Shown: piece by piece, positions 29,050 through 40,363 of the stretch | Layout: each line of letters opens with the position of its first letter | Position numbering within the stretch: position 1 is the first letter of the stretch | Origin: Saprospiraceae bacterium | GTDB lineage: Bacteria; Bacteroidota; Bacteroidia; Chitinophagales; Saprospiraceae | Length of the DNA stretch: 64,000 nucleotides | NCBI GenBank assembly: GCA_016711125.1 | Contig: JADJTQ010000009.1 | Coordinates: forward strand, 222,001-286,000 | Reading direction: 5' to 3' | The notes under the pieces: generated by a model | Seen by the model: the letters and a program-made list of their open reading frames with translations, nothing else | What the model was told of the DNA's origin: nothing | The model's database searches: none | Made by a program: the position numbers and the translations under genes

Positions 29050-32000
29050 TTATGAGGGTGGTACTCCTAAATGGGTGAGGTAATAGATCAGATCTCTCAA
29101 TTCATCTCTGTGCAATGAGGCGGTTAAACCCTGGGGCATCAAGGAGACGGGACTGACATCAATTTTTGTTATCTCCGAAGCCGGAACGGTGAGAATTTCT
29201 CCATTTGCTTGTCTAAGAAGGGTTGCCGAATCGGTTTTCCGATATAACGTACCACTTAGCACTTCACCATTGGTCTTGGTTATAATGACGGTTTCATATC
29301 CCTGTTTAATATCGGAACCAGGATTTAGAATGGATTCTAAAATGGAGTTGGGAGTCATATAAGATCCAACCGTGGTGAGATCGGGTCCGATCAGACCTCC
29401 TATTCCCTTGATCTGGTGGCAGGTGGCACAAAGCAGCTGAGGTCTTCGGTAAATCGAGTTTCCTCGAGATCCATTCCCGCTTGCGGCGACATCAGCTAAA
29501 AGTTGCTTCTTTTCATCATTTGACATCTCAATACCAACAGCTTCCAGTGATCCGGCTTCTCGCAGTACTTTTTCCATTTCTGACAGATCCAGGCCGGATG
29601 TCTGAGCTACTCTTAGACCCGCACTGGCTATGGGTTCTGACAATTTTGTTCCCGATAGAGCTTTGGTGAGAATGGCTGGACCATCCTCAAGTTTTCGGTA
29701 GGTCATAAAGATGAGTTCAGCATCTTTCGGATCTTCCAGGTTTTGCAGGAGGTCAACAACACTTTTTACGGCATCTTCCGGTTCTTCCTCGATCCATGCC
29801 GCACAGGCGGTGGTTCGTATGGACAATTCGTGAGGAGATTTCGCTAGTTTTTTGATCGCTTCCAGTTGATCAATCTTAATCATTGCTTTACATGCTGCAA
29901 GACGTTCGCTTGAGCTCGCATCCAGGTCTTGTGCCTTGTTGATGAGCATATTGGCAGCCTCTTTCAAGTGCCACCGACCTACCAACTGCAGTGCAGCTAT
30001 TCGGATATTGGAATTATCATGTTTCAATAGCCCAAGCAATACCGCCCCATCAGTGGGTGCTGAAATATTGGATTTTGGAGCATCTGCCATAGCTTTCAAC
30101 AGCTTGATGTTTGATTCACTGACTGCTTTTTGAAGCACCATGGAAAGTGTTTCTGCATCACCCAGGCGCGCAAGACTATGCCAAGCTTGCTTTGCCAGGG
30201 TATCGCTCAATTCCGGCCGTTTGATGAGGTCGGTCATCTGACCAATAACTTCAACATCGTTACAGGCAATCAAAGCAAACATCTGCTTATTTATGTCACC
30301 ACTAAAATCGGTCTGCCCATTGATAAGTGCGGGTAGCCACACATTCTTTAGAGTCTTGACCGTATGCCAAATAGCAAAGTCCAGATTCTGATCAAGGGGT
30401 TGGTCAAGCGCTTGCAAGGTGAGTTCGGCAGATCGAAGGTTGCCCAAAGTGCGCAGTGCATGAATGGTTTCTAACCTCACTTGCGGATGAGGATCATGAA
30501 TCAGATCTGCCAGAATTTCTAGCTTTTGTTGCTGCTGATTCCATTTCATCACCATGCGAACCGCCCCTGCTCTGACTTTTGGGTTGTTTGCTTGAAGTAG
30601 ACTATTAAGCAGTTCATCATCGTAAGCATTCAAAGCCGCTCCTAACCAAAGGGCCTCCAGGCGATGCCGTTCGTAGTCAGGATCAGATTGCCTCAGATTG
30701 AGTACCCAATTGGATAGCATTTTTGGACTGCAGTGTTGAGCAACCAACTCCCGGTTGGCTTGTATTCTTGTGTTTTGTTCAGGTGATTTCAGATGATCCA
30801 GGAGCTCTGAAATGCTTGCTCCAAAGATCTTGGGTTTGGGCACCAACGGTTTGTTTTTATTAGTCAAACGCCAGATCCTGCCATGAGTCTTATCTCGTAC
30901 CGGATGGTGAAAATCTACCTCTCCGTGATCGATTATTGGATTGTACCAATCGACAATATAGACTGCTCCATCAGGGCCTACTTTCGTATCAACCGGCCGG
31001 TAGGAACGATGGCTGCTGTGCAAAATGGTCTCAACTTCTTCTGACTGATAACCACTATTGTTGGGCTGTATTGCATATCGAACTGTGCGATTGGCCCGAA
31101 AATCAGAGGTGATAATGCTTCCTTGCCAACTAGAAGGAAGGTGCCTGCTATATACAACTTCTGCTCCAGTGTTTTTGGGTGTGCCTGAATTTAGGCCGTC
31201 GATCACGCGATCTGCTCCGACCGCAGTGGCATGGGCAGATTCAGGAAAAGGTAGTTAATTCCTGAGCCCCCGGCCCCATCTGTGGCAAAAGACTGACCCC
31301 ATTCATCCAGTGCCTGGCCCCAGGGATTGATCAGGCCGCGGCTGAAAATCTCCAAGCGACCGGTTTCTGGCCTGAATGACCAGGTGCCGGACCCGTTGAG
31401 CCGCCGCTGGCCATAGGGAGTTTCGACAAAAGTGTTTATGTAAATGGATTGGGTGAAAAATAGATCACCCCATGGAGCCCACCTGAGCCCGTGAATCATA
31501 TGATGAACATCCGCATTCCCAAATCCGTCAAAAACTATCTGACGGGTATCAGCGATATCATCTCCATTCGTGTCTGCCAGAAAGAGAAATTGAGTTGTGG
31601 CGGTTACATAAGCTCCGCCTGGAACCGGCATGACCGAGTGGGGCACGAAGAGACCTTCCGCAAATACTATCGACTTGTCGGCCTGACCATCTCCATTAGT
31701 GTCTTCCAGGATGACAATACGGTCATTGGGTTCGCGACCTGGCACGATATGCGGATAGGTACTGCTGGTAGCAACCCAAGCTCTTCCCCGGGTATCCCAA
31801 TTCATATTGATTGGGTTGGCAATCATCGGATCTGCAGCAAAAAGATTGATCTCAAATCCTTCAGGGACCTTAAAGGACTTTAATTCTTCAACTATATTGG
31901 GCCCGGGAATAAATGCGGGCACTTCATCTTCAGGATAGTTTTTTGGAGGGTGCCAGGGTTGGATTAGTTCAACCTCAATTCGATGTTGGATGGGTGCTAA

Positions 32001-33454
32001 CAAATCACTGATGTTTGATTCACCTTCTTGGACCAACTGTTGGAATTCATCCATTTCATATGCTAAATGACCCATTTCGTGACGACGGAATAGGTAGATA
32101 TATGCCTCATTGAGTGGTCTTAAACGATAGCGATACAACCGGTTTTTTAATGATATTTCTTGTTCCAATTTTACTCTTTGGATTGAATCCGTGACCAACG
32201 ATATCGGAAAGGGCCCTTCTCCTTTGGTTAACAAAACTCCATCAACATAAAGTGCAGCAGGAGCATTGATTTTAAACTGGCCCAGCGATGATAGACCGTG
32301 GGTACTTAGAGAAAATTGCACACCTCTTACAGTTGATTTCCATCCAGTGATCGTCACCTGACTACTGGCTTTGATCAAGCCATTGCTGTCCAGTTCTACC
32401 GAAAAGTCAGCTGGCTTCTGAAGATCAAATGAAGCGAGGATCCGATCACTCATTTTTTGATAACCGAGGGCATTAAGTTGAATGCCATCGGAAGTATATT
32501 GTTGTTTTTCGGGTTCTGTAACTAGCAGATCAAATAAATCGATGAATTGCCGCTTTTGCTTCCAGGCAATTTCACGGATGAAGTCTCTTGTTTTTTCGAG
32601 CTGCTCATTTCTTTTACTGAGGGTCTCTTTATCAGTATGAACCAACTCTTGTTTGGGCGGTGCCAGCAAAACCACATTTAATTGCAGCGAATCGGTGAGG
32701 GTAAGCAGTCTCTGATAGCCGCTTTCAAATAGCTGCATTTTCTCCGGATCACGGTTAAACGCATTTTCAGATCCATAACCGATAATCAGCACCGTGGGTT
32801 TGGCATCAATAATATGTTGGCTCAAAACTTTCGAACCAAACCCTTCTTCTGCTGTGGGAGGTTCCCAGGATCGAGTATTCTGAGCAGAGCCAAACTGTGA
32901 TCTTGCTGGCCAAAAACGTCGTCCGCAGGCCACCCTATGTTGCGGAATATGATATCATTGTTAGGAAATAACCTGCCTATGGCTGACTCAAGATATCCAT
33001 TGTTCTCCATCTCATTGATCAGAGTACCGCCGATAAGTGTTATATTAATCGGAGCCTGGCTCTCGGGTAAATTGATAGCGTGTACCTTACTAAAGTCTCC
33101 GGGTATTCCGTCGGTAGTCCATAGCCGGATCTTCCACCACACTTTTGAGACGCCAAGCAATCCATTATCAGAAATACCGATTGCTGAATCGGGACCAAAT
33201 CTACGTTCACTATCCCAAATATCTCCAATATCATTTTTCAGCAGGTCCTCACTACGTGCAACTAATATTTGGTAACTGCCTTGGAGATTACGATCAACTG
33301 TCCACGAAAAATGAAGACCAGAAGGCAAAAGTCCATCAGCGTTTTTCTGGATGACACCATTTAGATCACGCGGGTTTAAGATGCTATTATTCGATGATTG
33401 GCAGGCTGTAAAAAGACATGCTAAAAGAATCCAATAGATCGGTTTATACTCCAT
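29050..33454 (-). CDS. Giant haem-binding lipoprotein: SGNH + PVC dehydrogenase + HEAT + CxxCH, two frameshifts
   Basis: About 1467 residues over three frames. The N-terminus is a lipoprotein signal (ACLFTACQSS). Domains in order: a beta domain like the N-terminal part of alpha-rhamnosidases (YQILVARSEDLL, VWWKIRLWTTDG); a GDSL/SGNH esterase-like domain (LIGGTLIN, IGYGSENAF, SDGIQLNALGYQKM); the PVC-type membrane-bound dehydrogenase beta-propeller (VPEGFEINLFAADP, VILEDTNGDGQADKS, HMIHGLRWAPWGDLFF, YIVDWYNPIIDHGE); HEAT repeats; and a C-terminal haem domain (CATCHQIKGIGGLIGPDL). Breaks at about 32908 and in an AAAA run at 31246-31249 are each healed by one base. It probably oxidises or de-esterifies glycans with electron transfer to the c-type haem, but this is inferred. 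Confidence 0.85.
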
Positions 33455-33529
33455 CGAATGAAAATATTCAAAATACCGAAGGGCGCAAAATTTATATTTA
33501 TTCTCATGGAAAACATGATGAATTCAAAG

Positions 33530-34832
33530 TCAGGACTGGTAGACTCCCGTCGCTGTTTTCAATTCAAGATCAGCGGTAAGTAATTGATAGACTGCGTCTA
33601 AGTAATTAGACTGAGCATTCTGAATCTCAGATTCGCTATTGCGTAATTCTATAGGCAGTAAGATTCCTTTCTGAAAACGAAGCTGATCAGAGGCATATAC
33701 CTTTTCTGCCAGCTTTACATTTTCTTCAGCCCGTGCAACAGCTTTTAGCGCCAATTCAACTTGCACCCGGGCTTGTGCCTCTTCCTGTGCAATTTGATAT
33801 TGGGTTTGTTGAAGAGTGAGATTTTTCTTCTTGAGCAATAACAATTGTTCTTGGGCATCTAATTGAGCAAGAGGGAAACCAGGTATTGGATGCAACAGGA
33901 TTAAATTGATCATTCAAGTGCAGGAGGCCATAATTTGCATATGCGTTTACAACCATTTTATTTCTGGCCAAAATCAATCGACCTTGCATAGAGGCTTCTT
34001 TTTCTTCCAGCTCCAAGCGTTCGATCTCCGGACGTGCTGAAGAGGCTCGTGCATTTTGAAGTTGAATTCGGGTTTCTAAAGTCTTCAGATTGTCTGACAG
34101 GGAGACAGTGATCTGCGGATCCAGATATATTTCATTTTTTAATTGGAGCATACTCAAATAGAATTGATCTTTTGATCTTTCCATTTCCAGTTGTGAGTTA
34201 GTGGCAGCGACCTGAAGTCTTAGCCATTCATTCTCCAGTAATACCCCTTGTTGCCATTGGATTTGTCCGGTCAGTTGATTTAATTGGGCTCGCTCCAATG
34301 CCTGTTCAGCGATTTCCAATTTTTCCAGGTAGTAGACAGCAGCATAGTATGCCTGACATATTGCAAGTTGTAGTTTTAATCTTGTTTCCTTAGCCCGCTG
34401 TTGCTGGATTTGGGCTCGATTTACATTGATTTCCCACTCGATCTTCTTGGAAGGATCTGATATTATCTGATTTAACCCCAGTCCAATGTTGTTTTGGAAA
34501 CGGGTGCCAAAGCGAACCGTAGACGTTCCTTCCGGATTTTGTCCTGAAATATCAAAAGGCAAAACGGTCGATTGAAGTTGAGTGTTTATCCGGAAATCAG
34601 CGGAGCTCTCAATTTGGGGAAGCCGGTGAGCTTTGATTTTAGCATTGGCCTGGTCTGCAATCTGCTGATCAATTGATTGAATCTGTAATTCCAGACGATT
34701 AGACAAACCCTCCTCCAATGCCTTAACTAAGGATAGCTCCATTTCAGACTGACTCAAGAGGATCGTCAAAGGCAACGCAAAAGAGCTTGATATTAAGATC
34801 AAACGCATAATCTGCTTTCTTTTTCTCATCAT
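33530..34832 (-). CDS. TolC-family outer-membrane efflux protein, frameshifted
   Basis: About 434 residues. A signal peptide (LILISSSFALPLTILLSQ) is followed by the two-fold repeat of long amphipathic helices typical of TolC: SLVKALEEGLSNRLELQIQS, QIQQQRAKETRLKLQLAICQAYYAA, and in the second half QYQIAQEEAQARVQVELALKAVARAEENVKLAEKVY. The frame changes at a GGGAAA patch near 33872-33880, where FPLAQLDAQEQLLLL continues in the other frame. It is the last gene of a DevA-DevB-DevC-TolC operon (gaps of 7, 3 and 25 bp) and supplies the outer-membrane channel. Helical heptads are intact on both sides, so the break is probably a base-call error. Confidence 0.88.
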
Positions 34833-34857
34833 TTCTTATTTATGTTCATCGTCAGTC

Positions 34858-35973
34858 TTATCGGAAAACGGCGGCTGGCTCCAATTTGGTGATTTTACGC
34901 ATACCAAAAAGGCTACCCATCACGGCGATAAAGAGAGTGACAATAATCAAGGCATACGTGAGAATTGGAGTTAACTGCAGATCCAATGATCCTTCGGTTG
35001 CGTTGATAAAGAAAATTAAAAGCCCATATGCAAGAATAAATCCCGTCACCGCATAGATGCTTGCCTGCAAAAGAATCAATTTTCTAATTTTTCCATTATT
35101 GGCTCCTATTGCCTTTAGGGTTCCATAGTCTTTGATGCGGTCACTTACCGCTGAGTACATGGTTAGCCCCACAATTGAAAATCCGGTTATTATGGCAAAC
35201 ACTACGAGAAGACCAAAAGAAGCGACAATGCCGCTGCTGGTAGCAAAATATTTTAGAGACTGGCTTCTAAATTCTTTTCCGGTTAGAGCTTTTACCGAAG
35301 GAATGACTCGTGTTATTGCACGCACAACTGAACTGGCAGAATAATTCCTTTTCCACTTAATTAAAAATGCTGATGCCTCAGTTGCCGGAAAGTTGGTTAT
35401 TGCTCTTGTTTTTTCAATCGACGAAAATGCATAGGGTACCCCTAGACCTTCGGTTCTCTCCGTCAAACCGACGATTCGCATTTTTACACCATTTAGTTCT
35501 ACATATTGGCCGATTGAAACTAATTTACCAAACTCAGTATTGGCTTTATCTAAAAAAATACCTCCGGTGGTAAACATATCAAAGGGATTGCCACTAGAGA
35601 TATTCCATGGTCCTCCGGCAAATTCCGGTGCCTGGGTTCCGATCATGGTTATTGGGAATTTTTTACCATCTGCCAGTTTTAGATTGCCTCCGCTAAAAAC
35701 TAAAGGATGGACTGAAAAAACGCCTTCCACACTCATCAGGCTACGGGCCAGCCGCATATCAAGGGATGGTAGATCGGTGACTTGTTTGCTTTTTGGACTG
35801 ACTACCCAGATGTATTGCTGATTGAAGGTAGCTAAAGATACGGTGCTGCCTAAAAGTGCCAGGCAAATCATCATCTGTTGTCCAACCAAAAAGACGGACA
35901 AGATCATCCCAAACAGAATACCAAACATTTTGGCTTTGTCAAACCACATGAATTTAAAAGCATCACGTAGCAT
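34858..35973 (-). CDS. ABC exporter permease, DevC/FtsX type
   Basis: 371 residues. Four transmembrane helices: one near residues 16-42 and three after residue 255 (SSGIVASFGLLVVFAIITGF, LLQASIYAVTGFILAYGLLIF, ILTYALIIVTLFIAVMGSLFGM), with a periplasmic domain between them, the FtsX/MacB_PCD topology. DYGTLKAIGANNGKIRKLI is the cytoplasmic coupling loop of this family, and the protein ends KLEPAAVFR as DevC proteins do. It works with the ATPase and the membrane fusion protein encoded immediately upstream. DevABC of cyanobacteria exports glycolipids through TolC; the cargo here is unknown. Unbroken, three bases from its upstream neighbour. Confidence 0.9.
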   Translation of the reverse strand: MLRDAFKFMWFDKAKMFGILFGMILSVFLVGQQMMICLALLGSTVSLATFNQQYIWVVSPKSKQVTDLPSLDMRLARSLMSVEGVFSVHPLVFSGGNLKLADGKKFPITMIGTQAPEFAGGPWNISSGNPFDMFTTGGIFLDKANTEFGKLVSIGQYVELNGVKMRIVGLTERTEGLGVPYAFSSIEKTRAITNFPATEASAFLIKWKRNYSASSVVRAITRVIPSVKALTGKEFRSQSLKYFATSSGIVASFGLLVVFAIITGFSIVGLTMYSAVSDRIKDYGTLKAIGANNGKIRKLILLQASIYAVTGFILAYGLLIFFINATEGSLDLQLTPILTYALIIVTLFIAVMGSLFGMRKITKLEPAAVFR

Positions 35974-35976
35974 GAT

Positions 35977-36948
35977 CTAAGGTTTTAAAAATATTCGGCA
36001 ATCTACCCGGCTCCCGTAGATCGGGATGGTACCTTGATCCAAACGCACTTTGACCTCGCGAACCCGGCGGTCTTCTAGCTCGGTTGATTGATTTTTAAAT
36101 AATGATTTTTGACTCAGATATTCAGCCGCAAAAATGACAGTACCCCTTGCTAATTCTTCTCCCGTCAATTGTGAATAGATCACGGCCTTTTGTCCTTCTT
36201 TGACAGCCTCGGCAAAAAATTCATCTACTTCGGTATTAGCAATAATGCCACCAGTTGGTGCATACTCTAGAATGGTTGTAGCGTTTGTGACATATTCTCC
36301 TGGGTTAACGAGTACATTCAGTACCTGCCCAGCCAATGGTGCGTTGACCTTTTTTTGAGAAAGCTGAGTTTGATAATAAAAAATATCGGATTCGATCTCT
36401 GACTGATTGGCCTTAGTCTGTTGGAGACTTGCATCCATTATGGCCATTTGTTGTTTTCGACGATCTAATAGTTCCTGTCTTTCAATTACAGTCTGTCGGG
36501 TTTCGGCACTGCCTGCCAGTAGATCTTCCGCAAGCTTCAGATCTCTTTCTGCCTGTACCAGATCTAGCCTTGCCTGGTCGAGGTTAGCGATAGCTACCAC
36601 TTCATCCGCTTTTTGAGGGATCCTTTTGCTTTTGGCTTGCGCTAGCTGTGCAAGTTCAAGGGCTTCGTCAAGCCGGATGACTTCCTGGCCTTTTTCCACC
36701 ATTTGGTTGGCTTTGACTAGTACTTCCAGGATCTTACCAGAAGCACCAGCGTTCAGTGAAACAATTTCATTTTCAGGTTCGATTCGCGCTACTCCAAACA
36801 CTTCATTTTTTAGCGGCAATACTGAGCGCAATGAGTCTGTAATATCTGCTCCCTGATCAGGTACAGATGCAGGTGCAGAGCAAGCAGGTAAGAAAATTAA
36901 GTGCCCGTAAAACAGGATGATAAAACCGATATATTTTAGTGTTTCCAT
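35977..36948 (-). CDS. Membrane fusion protein, DevB/HlyD type lipoprotein
   Basis: Start chosen at the ATG read from 36948 (METLKYIGF), which leaves 7 bp to the upstream ATPase gene; a longer frame would overlap it and lacks family similarity. About 323 residues. A lipobox-like FLPACS after one hydrophobic span indicates membrane anchoring. The biotinyl-lipoyl halves appear as VSLNAGASGKILEVLVKANQMVEKGQEVIRLDE and VNAPLAGQVLNVLVNPGEYV, flanking a long alpha-hairpin (AKSKRIPQKADEVVAIANLDQARLDLVQAERDL). It bridges the inner-membrane DevAC transporter and TolC. Complete. Confidence 0.9.
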   Translation of the reverse strand: METLKYIGFIILFYGHLIFLPACSAPASVPDQGADITDSLRSVLPLKNEVFGVARIEPENEIVSLNAGASGKILEVLVKANQMVEKGQEVIRLDEALELAQLAQAKSKRIPQKADEVVAIANLDQARLDLVQAERDLKLAEDLLAGSAETRQTVIERQELLDRRKQQMAIMDASLQQTKANQSEIESDIFYYQTQLSQKKVNAPLAGQVLNVLVNPGEYVTNATTILEYAPTGGIIANTEVDEFFAEAVKEGQKAVIYSQLTGEELARGTVIFAAEYLSQKSLFKNQSTELEDRRVREVKVRLDQGTIPIYGSRVDCRIFLKP

Positions 36949-36955
36949 GATTCGA

Positions 36956-37642
36956 TCAATTGAAAGATCCAAGATCCATTGGTGATACATAGCCATTAAT
37001 AACCTCAACTGCCCGGGTGGCGTATTGTTTCAGACGAGGGTCATGGGTAACTACTGCTACAGATTTGCCAGATTCTGCCAGCAATTTTAACTCTTGCATC
37101 ACTACGCTAAAAGAATCTTTGTCCAGTGCGGCCGTGGGTTCATCACACAAAATGATTTTAGGATTCGTCACCAGTGCCCGGGCTATCGCAATTCTTTGTT
37201 GCTGGCCTCCCGATAGCTGTTTAGGTAGATTACCTCTTCGATCCGACATGCCAACCATTTCCAGCGCATGGTTCACCTTTTTTCTGATTTCACCGGAACG
37301 GGCACCTTGCAGTTTCAACGGCATAGCCACATTTTCTTCAGCGGTAAGTGGAGCCAGCAGATTAAATTGTTGGAATACAAATCCAATAGTGCTCAGCCGA
37401 AGTGCAGCCAGTTCTCTTTGCTTCATAGTATTTATGTGATGCCCATTGACATATAGCTCACCAAAACTGGGATAGATTACGCAACCAATGAGCGAAAGCA
37501 GAGTTGTTTTGCCCGATCCGGATGGACCAATAATTAGGAGAAGCTCTTTAGGTTGTAGTTCAAGATCGGTAGCCTGCAAAGCAACAATGGTCTGATCTCC
37601 TGACTGATATTGCTTTCCTGCACCCTCAAGCCTTGCGAGCAT
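36956..37642 (-). CDS. ABC exporter ATPase, DevA/LolD type
   Basis: 228 residues. Walker A GPSGSGKTTLL at about 40-50, Q-loop FQQFNLLAPLTAEENVAMPL, ABC signature LSGGQQQRIAIARAL, Walker B KIILCDEPTAALD, and the switch His in VVTHDPRLK. This is the MacB/LolD/DevA branch, which pairs with four-helix FtsX-type permeases. First gene of the operon with the fusion protein, permease and TolC. The 188 bp between it and the helicase gene upstream should hold the operon promoter; I could not identify a convincing one. Energises export of an unknown substrate. Confidence 0.93.
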   Translation of the reverse strand: MLARLEGAGKQYQSGDQTIVALQATDLELQPKELLLIIGPSGSGKTTLLSLIGCVIYPSFGELYVNGHHINTMKQRELAALRLSTIGFVFQQFNLLAPLTAEENVAMPLKLQGARSGEIRKKVNHALEMVGMSDRRGNLPKQLSGGQQQRIAIARALVTNPKIILCDEPTAALDKDSFSVVMQELKLLAESGKSVAVVTHDPRLKQYATRAVEVINGYVSPMDLGSFN

Positions 37643-37830
37643 GATTTATCTGTTTAATTCACTATTGAAACTGAATTAAATTAGAATAGTTTCGGTCTTG
37701 AACCCACTTTTTGAGATTGGAATTAAAGTGTGATCTCATTTTCGAAGAAGCAGGCAATATAGTTTTTTTAGATATTGGTATTTAGTCCTTATTTGCAATA
37801 GTAAGAATTTTTTTTGGTGACTTGTAAATA

Positions 37831-40089
37831 TCATGTCAGAATATGCAATTTGGCAAACTTCAGCATAATCCGTCTTTGAGGATTACTGACACCTTGAAAA
37901 AAGATGGTTGCTACTTTTGAATCATTAAAGCCATCCACACTCAAGACCTTACCTTCTCCAAACTTCAAATGCCTTACTTTCATGCCGGGCATTATTTGAT
38001 GGGGAGCTGCTGCTTGAAAATCAGGAGGTATTCCTTGTGTTTTTTCGGAGACCGTACGACCAAAATTACCCTGCACACTAGCTCTCAAACGCACAGGTTC
38101 AGCGGCCTCTTTATGTCTTGCCATGGTGCTGTCCATTAGCTCGGCAGAAATCTCTTCGATAAAGCGGCTTGGATCATTATAGACGATTTTGCCGTAACGA
38201 TAGCGCGAACCCGCAAAACTGAGGGTCAATAATTTCCGTGCCCGGGTGATTGCTACATAAAATAACCTTCGCTCTTCATCGATACCATCACGCTCGCTTA
38301 ATGCTTGCATCGATGGAAATATGTTTTCCTCCAGGCCTGCTACAAATATACTATCAAACTCCAGTCCTTTGGCAGAATGCACAGACATGAGAGTGACATA
38401 GTCCCGCTCACTCTTGTCATCATCGAGATCGGTAACCAGGGCTATATTTTGCAAATACGAAGCCAGGGATTTATCATCGGATAAATTATCGTCAGCAGCT
38501 TCATCATTTTCACTAAAATCTTTAATGCCATCAAGCAATGCAGTCAGATTTTCCAATCTTGACATGCCTTCCAAAGATTTATCTGACCGTAATTCGGCAA
38601 TTAATCCTGACTGATCCGCTATTAATGTAGCTGACTCAAAAGCATTTAATTCTTTGGCTTTTTTACCAAAATAATCCATCATTTTCACAAAACCCATGAG
38701 AGTAGTCCTGGTCTTGTTTGGCAGTGGGCACTCAGCGATGCTTCTCCAGATGGTGATTTCATTTTCAGTTGCAAATTGTGAAATGTTATCCAGAGTAGAA
38801 TTTCCGACGCCCCGCTTAGGATAATTAATAACCCGCATCAAAGCCTCCTCATCAAAGGGGTTGACACTGAGACGTAAGTAGGCAATTAAATCCTTGATTT
38901 CTTTTCGTTGATAGAATGATTGACCACCAAATACTTTATAAGTAATGTTATACCTCCTCAATTGCTCCTCAAAAACCCTCGATTGCGCATTTGTGCGGTA
39001 TAAGATGGCAATTTCCTTATTGGGTATATGATACCGGTTTTTATGCTCGACAATCATGTCGGCTACCCTTCTGCCTTCTTCTGTGTCAGAAACCGTTTTA
39101 ACCAACTTAATTTTAGAAGAGTCTATTTTATCGGTCCAGATCTTCTTTTGAATCTGATTTTTATTCTGCACAATCACCTGGTTGGCTGCTTCCACAATGC
39201 AATGCGTTGACCGGTAATTTTGTTCTAACTTAAAAACATTGAGATTGGGAAACTCGTGTCGAAAATTTAGGATATTATCAATCGTAGCACCTCTAAAACC
39301 ATAAATACTCTGAGCATCATCACCTACCACACAAATATTTTCAGAGCTGCCTGGATATTTAACCAATTTTTTTAAAATGGAATACTGTAAAAAATTAGTG
39401 TCCTGAAACTCATCCACTAAGAGGTGGACAAATCTTTTTCGGTATTTCTCAAGCACGCCCTCCGGGTCTTTTTGCAAAAGCTCGAAAAGGCGATACAGTA
39501 GATCGTCAAAATCCATAGATCCGGCTTGTTTACATTGAGATACATATTTATTATATACCGCATATAGCATTGGCCGATTGTTAAACCGGTCAGTACCCAA
39601 TAAATCATCATCCTGGGCATAGAGTTTGGGAGTGATCAGATTGCTTTTTGCCGAAGAAATTCGTGACAACACAGAGCCGACCGGATAATTATTTTTGTCA
39701 AGGTTCATCTCCTTAATGATCCGGGTCAAAAGGCTTCGACTATCGGATGTGTCATAGATAGTGAAGTTGGATGGATAGCCGATATGATGCGCTTCCACTC
39801 TTAATATTCTGGCAAAAATAGAATGAAAGGTGCCCGCCCACAGCCTCCGAGCCCGATCGCCAACCACTCTGGCTATCCGTTCTTTCATCTCTCGGGCGGC
39901 TTTGTTGGTAAAGGTTAGCGCCAATATCTGGTCGGGATAGGCACCCGTTTCGATCAGATGGGCGATCCGATAAGTCAGGACGCGGGTTTTACCAGAACCT
40001 GGTCCTGCAATGACCATTACTGGACCATCTGTGGTGGTGACAGCCAGCTTTTGTACGTCGTTTAGATCGTTTAAATACTCCAATCCCAT
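37831..40089 (-). CDS. pcrA: SF1A DNA helicase, PcrA/UvrD type
   Basis: 752 residues, unbroken. Motifs in order: Q-motif LNDVQKLAV, Walker A IAGPGSGKTRVL (about 29-36), motif Ia FTNKAAREMKER, motif II LLVDEFQDTN, motif III GDDAQSIYGFRGA, motif IV YRTNAQSRVFEE, motif V VTLMSVHSAKGLEF, motif VI VAITRARKLLTLSFAGSR. The C-terminus (GMKVRHLKFGEGKVLSV) is the Tudor-like RNA-polymerase-interacting domain of PcrA/UvrD, absent from Rep. 3'-5' translocase for nucleotide excision repair, mismatch repair and clearing RecA or stalled polymerase. A single-gene unit, transcribed toward the efflux operon. Confidence 0.95.
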   Translation of the reverse strand: MGLEYLNDLNDVQKLAVTTTDGPVMVIAGPGSGKTRVLTYRIAHLIETGAYPDQILALTFTNKAAREMKERIARVVGDRARRLWAGTFHSIFARILRVEAHHIGYPSNFTIYDTSDSRSLLTRIIKEMNLDKNNYPVGSVLSRISSAKSNLITPKLYAQDDDLLGTDRFNNRPMLYAVYNKYVSQCKQAGSMDFDDLLYRLFELLQKDPEGVLEKYRKRFVHLLVDEFQDTNFLQYSILKKLVKYPGSSENICVVGDDAQSIYGFRGATIDNILNFRHEFPNLNVFKLEQNYRSTHCIVEAANQVIVQNKNQIQKKIWTDKIDSSKIKLVKTVSDTEEGRRVADMIVEHKNRYHIPNKEIAILYRTNAQSRVFEEQLRRYNITYKVFGGQSFYQRKEIKDLIAYLRLSVNPFDEEALMRVINYPKRGVGNSTLDNISQFATENEITIWRSIAECPLPNKTRTTLMGFVKMMDYFGKKAKELNAFESATLIADQSGLIAELRSDKSLEGMSRLENLTALLDGIKDFSENDEAADDNLSDDKSLASYLQNIALVTDLDDDKSERDYVTLMSVHSAKGLEFDSIFVAGLEENIFPSMQALSERDGIDEERRLFYVAITRARKLLTLSFAGSRYRYGKIVYNDPSRFIEEISAELMDSTMARHKEAAEPVRLRASVQGNFGRTVSEKTQGIPPDFQAAAPHQIMPGMKVRHLKFGEGKVLSVDGFNDSKVATIFFQGVSNPQRRIMLKFAKLHILT

Positions 40090-40363
40090 CTATCTTTTGC
40101 CAAACAGCTAAGGTACTTAATATGTTTAGATTTTTCATATGTTAAGCCACAACTGGCAGGCACAGCTCTGCAAATCAGGGAATTATTGGGGCTGTTACCA
40201 GGTCGTATACGCCCCCTGATTTTTAGTAATTTGGTGAGGTTTTAAAAGCTCTAGGTATGACAAGAGTGACTATTCTATAAAGTGATTTTAGTATGAATTT
40301 CGATTCGCCAAACGCAAACCTATCTACCGAACAAATGAATTTCCTGAATGATGATCAAGATGA

